Below, piece after piece: positions 1-6,799 of a stretch of DNA of 7,924 nucleotides; the first letter of the stretch is position 1, and every line of letters begins with the position of its first letter. This DNA is from Anaerolineales bacterium (GTDB lineage Bacteria > Chloroflexota > Anaerolineae > Anaerolineales > UBA4823), in contig JAFGBV010000199.1 of the NCBI GenBank assembly GCA_016932955.1, positions 1 through 7,924 on the forward strand, written 5' to 3'. The position numbers and the translations under genes were made by a program. Below the pieces are notes generated by a model. It made no database searches, had not been told where the DNA came from, and worked only from the letters and a program-made list of their open reading frames with translations.

Positions 1-1007
1 GTGCGCGCCGCCTGGAGCTGGTCGAGCGGCTCCTGGCTGGCAGGGGTGATGACTGGAGATACTCGGCTGAGCGGAGACACGTTGTTCAGACGCCTTTGTA
101 AACTAAATGCTTTATCGCGCCACCTGGGATCCAGGTCCTCGTCGGCTGTTACTTCGTCGAGAATGTCCTGAGCCTGGGAAGTGTGTTTCAGGCGGATAAG
201 ATGGTCTGCTGCCTGGAGCTGGTGAAATATGCTGGATGATTCTCTGCCAAGCGCGTCCCACACGATGGCGGCATCTTCAGGCATCTCCCTGAATTCAAGC
301 TCCGCCGCGGCCATTGCGCGGATCTCGTCTCTGGTAGCAGAATCTTTACCCAGCCTGAGCAGGTTTGGGAAGGCGCCTAGCTTGCCCAGGGTGTGAACTA
401 TCTTTACCGGTTGTTGGTGGCGGATATGAGGATTGTGCAGGTATTGTTCTAACAGGTTCTCACTTGGCAGTCCAATAAGGCGAAAGAATGCGCGTACGCT
501 ATGGTCATTGAGCAGCCGTGGGTGAGCGTGGTTGGCGAAATACAAACTGACCCGGGTAACGTCAGAGGCCCAGGCGTCGGCGTAGCTTTTTAGCAGGCGT
601 TCGGGTGATGATTCGATGAAATGCAGCAAGCGTTCACCGAACGGGCCGATCAGTTTCCATAAATAGCGGAAAATGTCCGGTAAGCGGGCGAAGAGATAAA
701 CCAGCCCAAGAAGAGGGACGCCTACGATTAACAGGACTACTAATACAAAATTTAGACTGGGAACAGCCAGAATTGAGAGAAAGACCAGGATCAGTGCCAG
801 GAGGAACCAGATTGGCGATGGCAGCGCCAAAACAAGCGTTGGCAAGCTGCTCTTACCTGCTTTTTTTGCGGTTCTTATCCGCTCAGTTGTGGCCTTTAAG
901 GTAAAGATGTTGAAGCCAATTACCGCTGCGACAAATAAAACGATAAGTAATACTGGATTACAGCAAAGCAAAGCGAACTGTTCGAAAATAATTTTGATCA
1001 CACCCAT
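1..1007 (-). CDS. Uncharacterised membrane protein, C-terminus beyond window
   Basis: The reading frame is open from ATG at 1007 to the window edge (335 codons seen; the stop lies outside). I do not recognise the family. The N-terminal part has three hydrophobic segments at about residues 18-37, 66-82 and 85-106. The first two are separated by a basic stretch (TERIRTAKKAGK). The rest, from about residue 110, is mostly soluble and looks alpha-helical, with amphipathic Leu/Ala repeats such as LQAADHLIRLKHTSQAQDIL. This could be a TPR- or HEAT-like solenoid, but no diagnostic repeat consensus is clear. The start is supported by GAGGGGTGAG about 7 nt upstream, which overlaps the stop codon of the Lon-related gene; the gap between the two genes is 6 nt. 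It is therefore probably translated by coupling as the third gene of a minus-strand operon. A role as membrane partner or substrate presenter for the protease is inference from position only. Confidence 0.85.
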   Translation of the reverse strand, partial: MGVIKIIFEQFALLCCNPVLLIVLFVAAVIGFNIFTLKATTERIRTAKKAGKSSLPTLVLALPSPIWFLLALILVFLSILAVPSLNFVLVVLLIVGVPLLGLVYLFARLPDIFRYLWKLIGPFGERLLHFIESSPERLLKSYADAWASDVTRVSLYFANHAHPRLLNDHSVRAFFRLIGLPSENLLEQYLHNPHIRHQQPVKIVHTLGKLGAFPNLLRLGKDSATRDEIRAMAAAELEFREMPEDAAIVWDALGRESSSIFHQLQAADHLIRLKHTSQAQDILDEVTADEDLDPRWRDKAFSLQRRLNNVSPLSRVSPVITPASQEPLDQLQAAR

Positions 1008-1013
1008 GTTATC

Positions 1014-3515
1014 TCACCCCTCTGGCACATCATTCTTGTTCTCTTTTTCGTTCACCTCTCCCGGCCTGGCAGTGGTTTTGGCTCCACTGACTTGCAGGGC
1101 TTTCGCATAGTCAGACAATTTCTGCACCACGGCGTGGTTGAATGTCCCCTCCGGATATTTGCCGTCTTCCTGGCGCAAACCGGCTTCCCGATCTGTGAGC
1201 AGCGGAATGGCTTGTTCGACCGTGCGGATAGCCCAGATGTGAAAACGCCCGGCCTCAACCGTCTCGACCACCTCACGCTTCAACATCAGGTGATGCTGGT
1301 TGCTGGCGGGGATGACCACACCTTGCTCGCCGGTAAGCTTCTTGGCTTTACAAACCGCGAAGAATCCTTCGATCTTTTCGTTGACACCACCGATAGCCTG
1401 GATCTGACCAAGCTGGTTGATCGAGCCGGTAATGGCACGGTCCTGGCGGAGCGGCAAGTGGGAGACTGCAGAGAGCAAAGCCAGCAACTCGGCAGCAGAG
1501 GCGCTGTCCCCCTGGACTTCATCGTATGTTTGCTCGAAGGTCAGGCTGGCAGACAGGCTGAGTGGCTGATCCTGACCATAGCAGCGGTTGACGTAACCAT
1601 TCAGGATGAGCACGCCTTTGGTGTGCAGCGCTCCACCCAGCTTGGCCTGCCGTTCGATGTCCACCACGCCGGCTTTTCCGGGGTAAGCAACAGCGGTTAC
1701 CCGGGTGGGTCGTCCAAACTCGTAATCGCCCAGCATGAAGACCGACAGGGCGTTGATCTGCCCGCAGACTGTTCCAGAGACATCGATCATCAGCGTGTCC
1801 TTCTTGATCACTTCCCGGATGCGCTCTTCGTACAGGTTGCTGCGGTAGACTGCCTCGTCGATGGCTTGCTGGACATCCGTGGAGGTGACGATCTTGTGCT
1901 TTTTCTTGCTGGCCCAGTAAGCGGCCTCGCGTACCATGTCGGCGATCTTGCCGAAGCGGGTGGAGAGCTTGCCCTGGTCTTCTGCCATGCGCGAGCTATA
2001 TTCGACCACCCTGGCAACAGCAGTCTTGTCAAATGGAGGCAGGCGGTATTCTTGGAGGACCGAGTTGACGAACAGACCATACTCGCGCTCGTTTTCGGGC
2101 GTGCGATCCATCAGGGTGGCAAATTCGGCCCGCACTTTGAACAACTTGGTGAAGTCCTCCTCGTATGCGCGTAAGGTATAATACAGGGTGGGGGTGCCAA
2201 TGAGTAGAATCTTTACCCGCAATGGAATTGGCTCAGGCTCGAGGGTAGTGGTACTCAGGATGCCTAATTGATTTGCCAGCTCGACGATGCGGATCTCCTG
2301 ATCACGCAGCACGCGCTTCAAGCCTTCCCAGGCATAGGGGTTGATCAACACGTCGCGGGCTGGCAGGACCAAATAACCGCCATTGGCGCGATGCAGCGCA
2401 CCTGGACGGATCATGGTGAAATCGGTGCGGCTGGCGCCGAGGATCATTTCATGGTCAATACGCCCCAGCAGGTTGTTGTAGGAGGGATAATTTTCCACGA
2501 TGACAGGCGCGCCCCGGCAAGTGGAATTGTCCACCAGCAGATTTACTTCGTAGCGCCCCATCCAGGTACGCCGGTCGCCAGACTGACTCTCGGGGGTTGG
2601 CATGAACAGGGATGTGTTGGCGATGATGTCTGCCTGGATGGCTTCCAGGTATTGCTTCACTGCTTCGTGGCCTATAAATGCAGATTTCAGTTCCTCGACC
2701 AATGGGCCAATCAGGAATGTGACCGTGCGGGAGTTGATCTCCTGCAACTGGTCCGCGGCAGACTTCTCCAGATTGCGCATTTCGAGCAGGGTTTTTTCCA
2801 CCTCGGCGGTGAGCATTGTCTCCAAACTGCGCAACTTCTCGCGTTGCTCGGGGGTCAGCTTTTCCAGCTCTTCTGGCTTGAGTGGCTGTCCCTGCACAGC
2901 GGGAGCGAGAAAAAAGCCCGAACTGGTGCGGGCGATGACGAAGTTGTGTTTTTCGACGAAGGTTTGTAGACGGGCAAAGCTGAGATCATGTTCTTTTTTG
3001 ATCTTGCCCATAAGTTGGTCGCGCTCGGCAATATATTCTTCACTTTCAAAGCGGCGGGGTATTTCGCTGGTGCAGTAATTGACCAGCTCCTTGACTTTCT
3101 TACGGAACTCACTCCCCTTGCCTGGGGGCAGGTGTAAGCAGCGCGGCTGAAGAGGGTTGTCAAAATTATTGACATAGCACCAGTCATCCGGCACAGCTTC
3201 CCTGGCAGCCAGCCGTTCCAGATATTCACGGCTGAGCGTGGTGCGTCCAGAGCCAGACAGTCCCATTACAAAGATATTATAGCCGGGGCCGCTGATCTCG
3301 CTGGCAAGCTGCAGAGCGCGGATGGCGCGCGGCTGCCCGATCACGTCTTGCAGATCGGGTAGCTCGGCAGTGCTTCTAAACCCCAGCGTCTGTGGGTCAC
3401 AGGGAAGATATAACGTGCTAGCGGGCAGCTCGTCAGGATATGTGGTGGTCTGTCCTTTTGGACGGGATTTTCGCGCTACCATAGAGCCTCGATTCTGGTC
3501 GTTCCCGGCGACCAT
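1014..3515 (-). CDS. Lon-related protease (AAA_32 / Lon_C family)
   Basis: 833 aa from the chosen start; a predicted cytosolic serine-lysine protease. An N-terminal AAA-like domain begins near residue 38 with family text (CDPQTLGF, DVIGQPRAIRAL, GYNIFVMG). A helical insertion follows, then motifs GALHRANGGYLVLPARD (about 373-388) and WEGLKRVLRDQEIRI. The Lon_C proteolytic domain spans roughly 575-775. The catalytic Ser671 lies in GDSAS and Lys714 in GGVNEK. Their spacing of 43 equals that of E. coli Lon (S679/K722). The P-loop (85-93, GLSGSGRTT) has Arg instead of the usual Lys, and the Walker B position reads YLVLPARD without an Asp-Glu pair, so ATP hydrolysis is doubtful. Start choice: ATG 3515 lies 13 nt after AGGAGG, which overlaps the upstream stop. 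ATG 3482 (822 aa, GAGG 4 nt before it) is an equal alternative. A start at 3635 is unlikely because it would overlap the upstream gene by about 100 nt. Second gene of the operon. Confidence 0.93.
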   Translation of the reverse strand: MVAGNDQNRGSMVARKSRPKGQTTTYPDELPASTLYLPCDPQTLGFRSTAELPDLQDVIGQPRAIRALQLASEISGPGYNIFVMGLSGSGRTTLSREYLERLAAREAVPDDWCYVNNFDNPLQPRCLHLPPGKGSEFRKKVKELVNYCTSEIPRRFESEEYIAERDQLMGKIKKEHDLSFARLQTFVEKHNFVIARTSSGFFLAPAVQGQPLKPEELEKLTPEQREKLRSLETMLTAEVEKTLLEMRNLEKSAADQLQEINSRTVTFLIGPLVEELKSAFIGHEAVKQYLEAIQADIIANTSLFMPTPESQSGDRRTWMGRYEVNLLVDNSTCRGAPVIVENYPSYNNLLGRIDHEMILGASRTDFTMIRPGALHRANGGYLVLPARDVLINPYAWEGLKRVLRDQEIRIVELANQLGILSTTTLEPEPIPLRVKILLIGTPTLYYTLRAYEEDFTKLFKVRAEFATLMDRTPENEREYGLFVNSVLQEYRLPPFDKTAVARVVEYSSRMAEDQGKLSTRFGKIADMVREAAYWASKKKHKIVTSTDVQQAIDEAVYRSNLYEERIREVIKKDTLMIDVSGTVCGQINALSVFMLGDYEFGRPTRVTAVAYPGKAGVVDIERQAKLGGALHTKGVLILNGYVNRCYGQDQPLSLSASLTFEQTYDEVQGDSASAAELLALLSAVSHLPLRQDRAITGSINQLGQIQAIGGVNEKIEGFFAVCKAKKLTGEQGVVIPASNQHHLMLKREVVETVEAGRFHIWAIRTVEQAIPLLTDREAGLRQEDGKYPEGTFNHAVVQKLSDYAKALQVSGAKTTARPGEVNEKENKNDVPEG

Positions 3516-3528
3516 GCCGCCCTGAAGG

Positions 3529-3540
3529 CCTCCTAGGAGG
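3529..3540 (-). promoter_or_regulatory. Palindromic ribosome binding site of the Lon-related gene
   Basis: CCTCCTAGGAGG is a perfect 12-bp palindrome. On the minus strand it supplies AGGAGG, the only strong Shine-Dalgarno at this junction. It also includes the TAG stop of the 265-aa gene (3535-3533). The preceding CCTCC can pair with the AGGAGG of another transcript copy or compete with the 16S rRNA 3' end. The overlap of stop and Shine-Dalgarno points to re-initiation by ribosomes finishing the upstream gene. Confidence 0.55.
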
Positions 3541-4330
3541 TCACGAGGTGAATGCCTTGCACTAACAAACCCAATTGGGCAGCTACCAGCCAGATAAGCA
3601 CAAAAGTCAATCCCCAGACAGCCAGATTGATCCAATTGGCAGCCTGGTCGATACTGATCTGGAGCGTGGTCTGAAGCTGACCGATCTGTTCCTGATATTG
3701 CTCGACAATTGCTTGAGCGTCATCCAGGTTCTTGCTGATCTCAAGAACATTGGCAGAAATGCCTTGGAGATCAGTTTCAAGGGTAATCAGGCTGGTACCG
3801 GTGGCATCCAGGTCATCGCCGATACCCTGGATCGAGCCAGGCAGGGATTCGAGGGTAGCAGCGATTGCACCCAGGGAGACGCTTAATGACGTTTGGGGAT
3901 CGTATTCGATACCGATGAGGGGGACGCTAGACAGTCCAAGCAGGACACCGTCGATGACTGCGGCGGACTGCTGAGAGGCGAGGATGGCTGCCTGGGTGTT
4001 GGTAACCGTGGCAGGGATATCCTCGGTGAATAAGACGCTGAAGGAGTCGATGGTCGTACTGGTCTTGTTCACATTGTCTGCCAGTGTCAGGGTGGTGTCA
4101 GCCAGGGTGTTGATACTGGTAGAGGCATTGCCCAGGGTATCATTGACTACCACCAACCCTTCAGCCGTGGTCTCCAATGTTACGGAGGCTGTGGTAAGAC
4201 CGCCGACCACTTTTTCTGCGATAACTGGTTTGTTTTTCCAGAGCCGTACAGCCATGAACAGGCTGATTGCCAGGCTAACGATCGAGATTAGGATCATAAG
4301 CACGGCGACGATTTTCTTGAAGGTGTTCAT
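3533..4330 (-). CDS. Uncharacterised two-anchor membrane protein with helical linker
   Basis: 265 aa, family not recognised. A hydrophobic helix at about residues 7-28 follows a short basic start (MNTFKK), and a second lies at about 234-257 near the C-terminus. The roughly 200 residues between are rich in Thr, Ser, Ala, Leu and Asn with few charges. They have heptad-like spacing (for example TLGNASTSINTLADTTLTLADNV and DLQGISANVLEISKNLDDAQ), resembling the periplasmic or coiled-coil helices of chemoreceptor-like proteins. No HAMP, signalling tip or enzyme motif is visible. The start is well supported: GGAGGT lies 7 nt before ATG 4330. It is the first gene of the minus-strand operon, 17 nt ahead of the Lon-related protease start. 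It may place that protease's activity at the membrane, which is inferred only from the operon arrangement. Confidence 0.85.
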   Translation of the reverse strand: MNTFKKIVAVLMILISIVSLAISLFMAVRLWKNKPVIAEKVVGGLTTASVTLETTAEGLVVVNDTLGNASTSINTLADTTLTLADNVNKTSTTIDSFSVLFTEDIPATVTNTQAAILASQQSAAVIDGVLLGLSSVPLIGIEYDPQTSLSVSLGAIAATLESLPGSIQGIGDDLDATGTSLITLETDLQGISANVLEISKNLDDAQAIVEQYQEQIGQLQTTLQISIDQAANWINLAVWGLTFVLIWLVAAQLGLLVQGIHLVTS

Positions 4331-4359
4331 GGACTCGACCTCCGTTCAGTTTAGTAAGG

Positions 4360-4376
4360 TTACCCGCACCTGGTAA
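4360..4376. promoter_or_regulatory. Small inverted repeat in the divergent promoter region
   Basis: TTACC (4360-4364) and GGTAA (4372-4376) form an inverted repeat with a 7-nt spacer. It sits over the expected transcription start of the minus-strand operon, just downstream of its -10. A loose direct repeat (TAAGGTTACC at 4355 and TAAGATTGTACC at 4374) overlaps it. It could be an operator or a 5'-UTR hairpin, but arms this short could arise by chance. Confidence 0.25.
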
Positions 4377-4377
4377 G

Positions 4378-4386
4378 ATTGTACCA
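4378..4386 (-). promoter_or_regulatory. Extended -10 promoter for the minus-strand operon
   Basis: Read on the minus strand the sequence is TGGTACAAT, an extended -10 (TGn) followed by TACAAT, five of six matches to TATAAT. No good -35 is seen 16-18 nt upstream, which is tolerated for extended -10 promoters. Transcription would start near 4371, giving a leader of about 40 nt before ATG 4330. Confidence 0.5.
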
Positions 4387-4409
4387 TAACGCATGTTTTG
4401 TACTGCGGT

Positions 4410-4415
4410 TATAAT
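4410..4415 (+). promoter_or_regulatory. surE: -10 element of the surE promoter
   Basis: A perfect TATAAT lies 35 nt before the surE start, predicting transcription from about 4422 and a leader near 29 nt. The region 16-18 nt upstream (about TAACGC) is a poor -35, so the promoter may need an activator or an alternative sigma contact. It lies within about 30 bp of the divergent minus-strand promoter, so polymerases at the two sites would probably interfere with each other. Confidence 0.5.
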
Positions 4416-4440
4416 TGTTTTTTCAAACCTGAAGGATTGG

Positions 4441-4476
4441 ATGAAAATTTATGCACATTCTGGTAACCAACGATGA
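4441..4476 (+). other. Possible 11-codon leader ORF overlapping the surE start
   Basis: ATG at 4441 opens a frame of 11 codons (MKIYAHSGNQR) ending at TGA 4474-4476, in a different frame from surE. GAAGGA (4431-4436) lies 4 nt before this ATG but 14 nt before the surE ATG, so it is better placed for the small frame. It may be a coupling device for surE or simply chance. Confidence 0.25.
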
Positions 4477-5236
4477 TGGGGTCATGGCGCCTGGCTTGCT
4501 GGCATTGGCGCAGGAAATGCGCCTGCTGGGTAAAGTGAGCGTGCTGGCTCCGGACCATAACTGGTCGGCTTCGGGGCACGTGAAAACGATGCACCGCCCT
4601 TTGCGGGCGTGGGAGGTGACGCTGGCGGATGGCTCGACTGCAATGACTTCGGATGGTGCGCCTTCGGATTGCGTGGCGCTGGCGCTGCTGGGGCTGATCG
4701 GGGAGTCAATCGATCTGGTCGTCTCGGGGATCAACCCGTATGCCAACATCGGTCATGACATCACTTACTCTGGTACGGTGACAGCAGCAATGGAGGCAGT
4801 TATTGGGGGAGTGCCGGGGCTGGCTTTCTCGCTGCATTCACCGGAAGGCTTCAAGGGGCAGTTGGATTATGGACCGGCGGCGCGGATGGGACGCCGCATC
4901 ATCCAGTCTTTGGTTGATCAAGGTCTATCCAACCGTACGCTGCTGAACATCAACGTGCCCTACCTGCCCGACGAGCAGATTCGAGGCGCTTTGGTCACCC
5001 GTTTAGGATTGCGCCTGTATCGCGACCAGTTGGACCGCCGTCTGGATCCGCGCGGCCGTCCTTATTATTGGATTGGGGGTGAGTCTCCCACGGCTGTGCC
5101 GGATGAGGGCACCGATTTTGGCGCTTTGGAGCGCGGGTTTGTCTCGATCACCCCCATCGACCTCGATTTAACAGATTATGGAGCGATGGATACGTTGCAG
5201 AAGGTGAAATGGGAAATTGACCTCTTGACAGAATAG
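4451..5236 (+). CDS. surE: 5'/3'-nucleotidase SurE
   Basis: 261 aa, the usual SurE length. SurE is a cytosolic divalent-metal-dependent phosphatase that dephosphorylates nucleoside 5'- and 3'-monophosphates. The N-terminus MHILVTNDDG is the family signature. The metal and active-site residues Asp8, Asp9, Ser39 (in PDHNWSASGH) and Asn95 (in SGINPYANIGHDITYSGTV) fall at the same numbers as in the characterised Thermotoga enzyme. MTSDGAPSDC is also typical of the family. ATG 4451 is the only reasonable start, because an in-frame stop (TGA 4442) lies just upstream. Its ribosome site is weak or far: GAAGGA is 14 nt away. The gene has its own promoter and is followed by intrinsic terminators. The common partner gene pcm is not adjacent. 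Its final codons also contain the -35 of the downstream uraA promoter. Confidence 0.97.
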   Translation: MHILVTNDDGVMAPGLLALAQEMRLLGKVSVLAPDHNWSASGHVKTMHRPLRAWEVTLADGSTAMTSDGAPSDCVALALLGLIGESIDLVVSGINPYANIGHDITYSGTVTAAMEAVIGGVPGLAFSLHSPEGFKGQLDYGPAARMGRRIIQSLVDQGLSNRTLLNINVPYLPDEQIRGALVTRLGLRLYRDQLDRRLDPRGRPYYWIGGESPTAVPDEGTDFGALERGFVSITPIDLDLTDYGAMDTLQKVKWEIDLLTE

Positions 5237-5252
5237 AGAATCGCTGTAAAAT
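5225..5252 (+). promoter_or_regulatory. Promoter of the uraA-pyrC operon inside the surE end
   Basis: A perfect -35, TTGACA (5225-5230), is separated by 16 nt from TAAAAT (5247-5252), five of six matches to the -10, with TG immediately before it. The -35 falls in the last codons of surE. Transcription would start near 5259 and produce a leader of about 145 nt before uraA. It is the best sigma-70-type promoter in the window, and none as good lies between the terminators and uraA. Confidence 0.6.
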
Positions 5253-5254
5253 CG

Positions 5255-5290
5255 GGCGGAATATGGAACGATTCAAGATATTCTCCCGCC
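5255..5290 (+). promoter_or_regulatory. Hairpin at the 5' end of the uraA leader
   Basis: GAATAT (5259-5264) pairs with ATATTC (5278-5283) around a 13-nt loop. GGCG (5255-5258) can extend the stem with CGCC (5287-5290) across a 3-nt bulge. If transcription starts near 5259, only the inner A/T-rich stem is in the RNA. The outer repeat could then act as a DNA operator. No PyrR-box or purine-riboswitch consensus is seen. Confidence 0.35.
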
Positions 5291-5297
5291 TGGAATT

Positions 5298-5338
5298 AAC
5301 TCGCCCTCGGAGCGTTAGCTCCCGTGGGCGAGTTTTTT
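5298..5338 (+). terminator. Intrinsic terminator 1 (surE end / uraA leader)
   Basis: A 9-bp outer stem, AACTCGCCC (5298-5306) with GGGCGAGTT (5326-5334), encloses an inner 5-bp stem GGAGC/GCTCC with loop GTTA. A run of T at 5333-5338 follows. This is a strong rho-independent terminator. It can end surE transcripts, and because the uraA promoter lies upstream it can also attenuate uraA-pyrC. Confidence 0.85.
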
Positions 5339-5348
5339 ATACGTGAGC

Positions 5349-5377
5349 AAATAGAGCCTTTCGGGCTCTATTTTTTT
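5349..5377 (+). terminator. Intrinsic terminator 2, just before uraA
   Basis: A 10-bp stem, AAATAGAGCC (5349-5358) with GGCTCTATTT (5364-5373), has a 5-nt TTTCG loop and runs into seven T residues (5371-5377). It starts 10 nt after the T-run of the first terminator and ends about 16 nt before the uraA Shine-Dalgarno. A second terminator this close to a start codon suggests control of read-through into uraA. Confidence 0.8.
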
Positions 5378-5404
5378 GCCAATTTTTAGTCGAAGGAGGA
5401 AGGT

Positions 5405-6799
5405 ATGTCAAAGAACGTAAACACCAAGGTGATGGGATATCTACCGAATGATATCCCCGCGATCGGTCAGATCATCCTGCTGGGATTCCAGCATGCGCTG
5501 ACCATGTTCCCGGCGACAGTGTTGGTGGCGCTGTTGGTGGGATTTCACCCGAGCACCGTATTGCTCGCCTCAGGTCTGGCGACAATCGTGGCGCTGTTGG
5601 GCTCAAGATTGGGGATTGGCAAGTTCATCCCGCTGTATTATGGCTCGAGTTTCAGCTACATCGCCGCGATCCTGGCGGTGACCAATGCTTCGTACGGGAC
5701 CCCGGCATCAGATGACTTGATCGGGATGGCACAGGCGGGTATCATCGTGACCGGCGTGCTAAACGTGGTTGTCGGGCTTTTGATCCGCTTTGCAGGTGGC
5801 AAGCGCGCCATCGACAAAGTGTTGCCTCCCATCGTGACCGGCTCTGTGGCGGCAGTGATCGGTTTTGCGTTGGGTAAGTCAGCGCTGGATATGGCTAGCG
5901 GGGTTGCGGTAAATATCACCGGCGGGGACGCAAAATGGTGGCTGGCGGCAATCGTCACCTTGTTCTCGACGGTGATGTTCTCCGTGTATTTGCAAAACAG
6001 GGGATTCGTTGGCATGTTGCCCATCTTATTTGGGGCGATTGTCGGGTACCTGGTCTCCATTCCGCTTGGTCTGGCAGACCCTGGAGCAATCCTGAAAGCA
6101 GATGTTTTCACAGTTCCGCATATCACGCTGCCCAATTTCACTGGGAGTATGAGTATGACGGCAATTGCCAGCATTGCCATCATGGCGATTGCTACCATTC
6201 CAGAGTCCACTGCTCACCTGTACCAGATTGGATTGTACGTTGACCACCTGGCGGATGAATTGAAAAAACCGAAATACAGCCTGAGCCAGTACATAGGCTT
6301 CAACCTGGTATTGGACGGTATTGGCGATATGATCAACGGTTTTCTGGGCGGCGCGGCTGGCACGAACTATGGTGAGAACAATTCACTGATGGTGATCACG
6401 CGCAACTATTCGGGAGTCTCACTACTGGCGGCCGCGATCATTGCCATCCTGATGTCGTTCAGCGGCAATCTGGCCGCGCTGGTGCAGTCCATTCCAACAG
6501 CGGTCAGCGGCGGCCTGGCGATCTACCTTTTCGGTGTGATCGGCATGCAAGGTATTGCACTGATGATGTCGGAGAAGGTCAATCTGTTCGATCCGAAGCA
6601 ATTGGCGATCGGTGCCAGCATCCTGATCATCGGGGTTGGTGGGCATATCGGTTACGCGGGCGGTTTCCTGCCTATTCCGCTGTTGTCCGGGATCTTTCCA
6701 AACGGTTGGCCGGCGATTGCCACCGCAGCAGTAGTGGGTATCCTGTTGAACGCAATCTTTTTGATCTTCAAAACACCGGGAGATAGGAAAGTTAAATGA
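5405..6799 (+). CDS. uraA: Uracil permease, NCS2/NAT family
   Basis: 464 aa, a polytopic inner-membrane proton symporter, most likely for uracil. Many hydrophobic segments run from about residue 20 to 456, as expected for the 14-helix NCS2 fold. Family marks include [14 protein letters not shown] (28-41), the [13 protein letters not shown] segment (78-90), Glu267 and His271 in IPESTAHL, and Glu324 in GTNYGEN. The two glutamates correspond to the uracil-binding Glu241 and Glu290 of E. coli UraA, as recalled. The ATG at 5405 has AAGGAGG 5 nt upstream, so the start is secure. The stop overlaps the pyrC ATG (ATGA), implying translational coupling. Expression is probably controlled by the double-terminator leader. 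Xanthine or another nucleobase as substrate cannot be excluded by sequence alone, but the pyrC partner favours uracil. Confidence 0.93.
   Translation: MSKNVNTKVMGYLPNDIPAIGQIILLGFQHALTMFPATVLVALLVGFHPSTVLLASGLATIVALLGSRLGIGKFIPLYYGSSFSYIAAILAVTNASYGTPASDDLIGMAQAGIIVTGVLNVVVGLLIRFAGGKRAIDKVLPPIVTGSVAAVIGFALGKSALDMASGVAVNITGGDAKWWLAAIVTLFSTVMFSVYLQNRGFVGMLPILFGAIVGYLVSIPLGLADPGAILKADVFTVPHITLPNFTGSMSMTAIASIAIMAIATIPESTAHLYQIGLYVDHLADELKKPKYSLSQYIGFNLVLDGIGDMINGFLGGAAGTNYGENNSLMVITRNYSGVSLLAAAIIAILMSFSGNLAALVQSIPTAVSGGLAIYLFGVIGMQGIALMMSEKVNLFDPKQLAIGASILIIGVGGHIGYAGGFLPIPLLSGIFPNGWPAIATAAVVGILLNAIFLIFKTPGDRKVK

Noticed and set aside
1092..2174. Long plus-strand open frame (360 codons) opposite the Lon-related gene, and others at 2268-2969 and 2602-3078
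   Set aside because: They mirror the codon structure of the minus-strand protease, have no plausible Shine-Dalgarno or domain, and the protease frame carries clear conserved motifs.
3516..3635. Longer N-terminus for the Lon-related gene starting at 3635
   Set aside because: It would overlap the end of the 265-aa gene by about 100 nt, the added residues look like an out-of-frame shadow, and a ribosome site lies at the later starts.
5253..5404. PyrR-binding loop or purine riboswitch in the uraA leader
   Set aside because: No sequence resembling the PyrR anti-antiterminator consensus or the conserved purine-aptamer core was found; only hairpins and terminators are visible.
5656..6210. Minus-strand 184-codon frame opposite uraA
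   Set aside because: It is antisense to a strongly conserved transporter frame and lacks a ribosome site or recognisable product.
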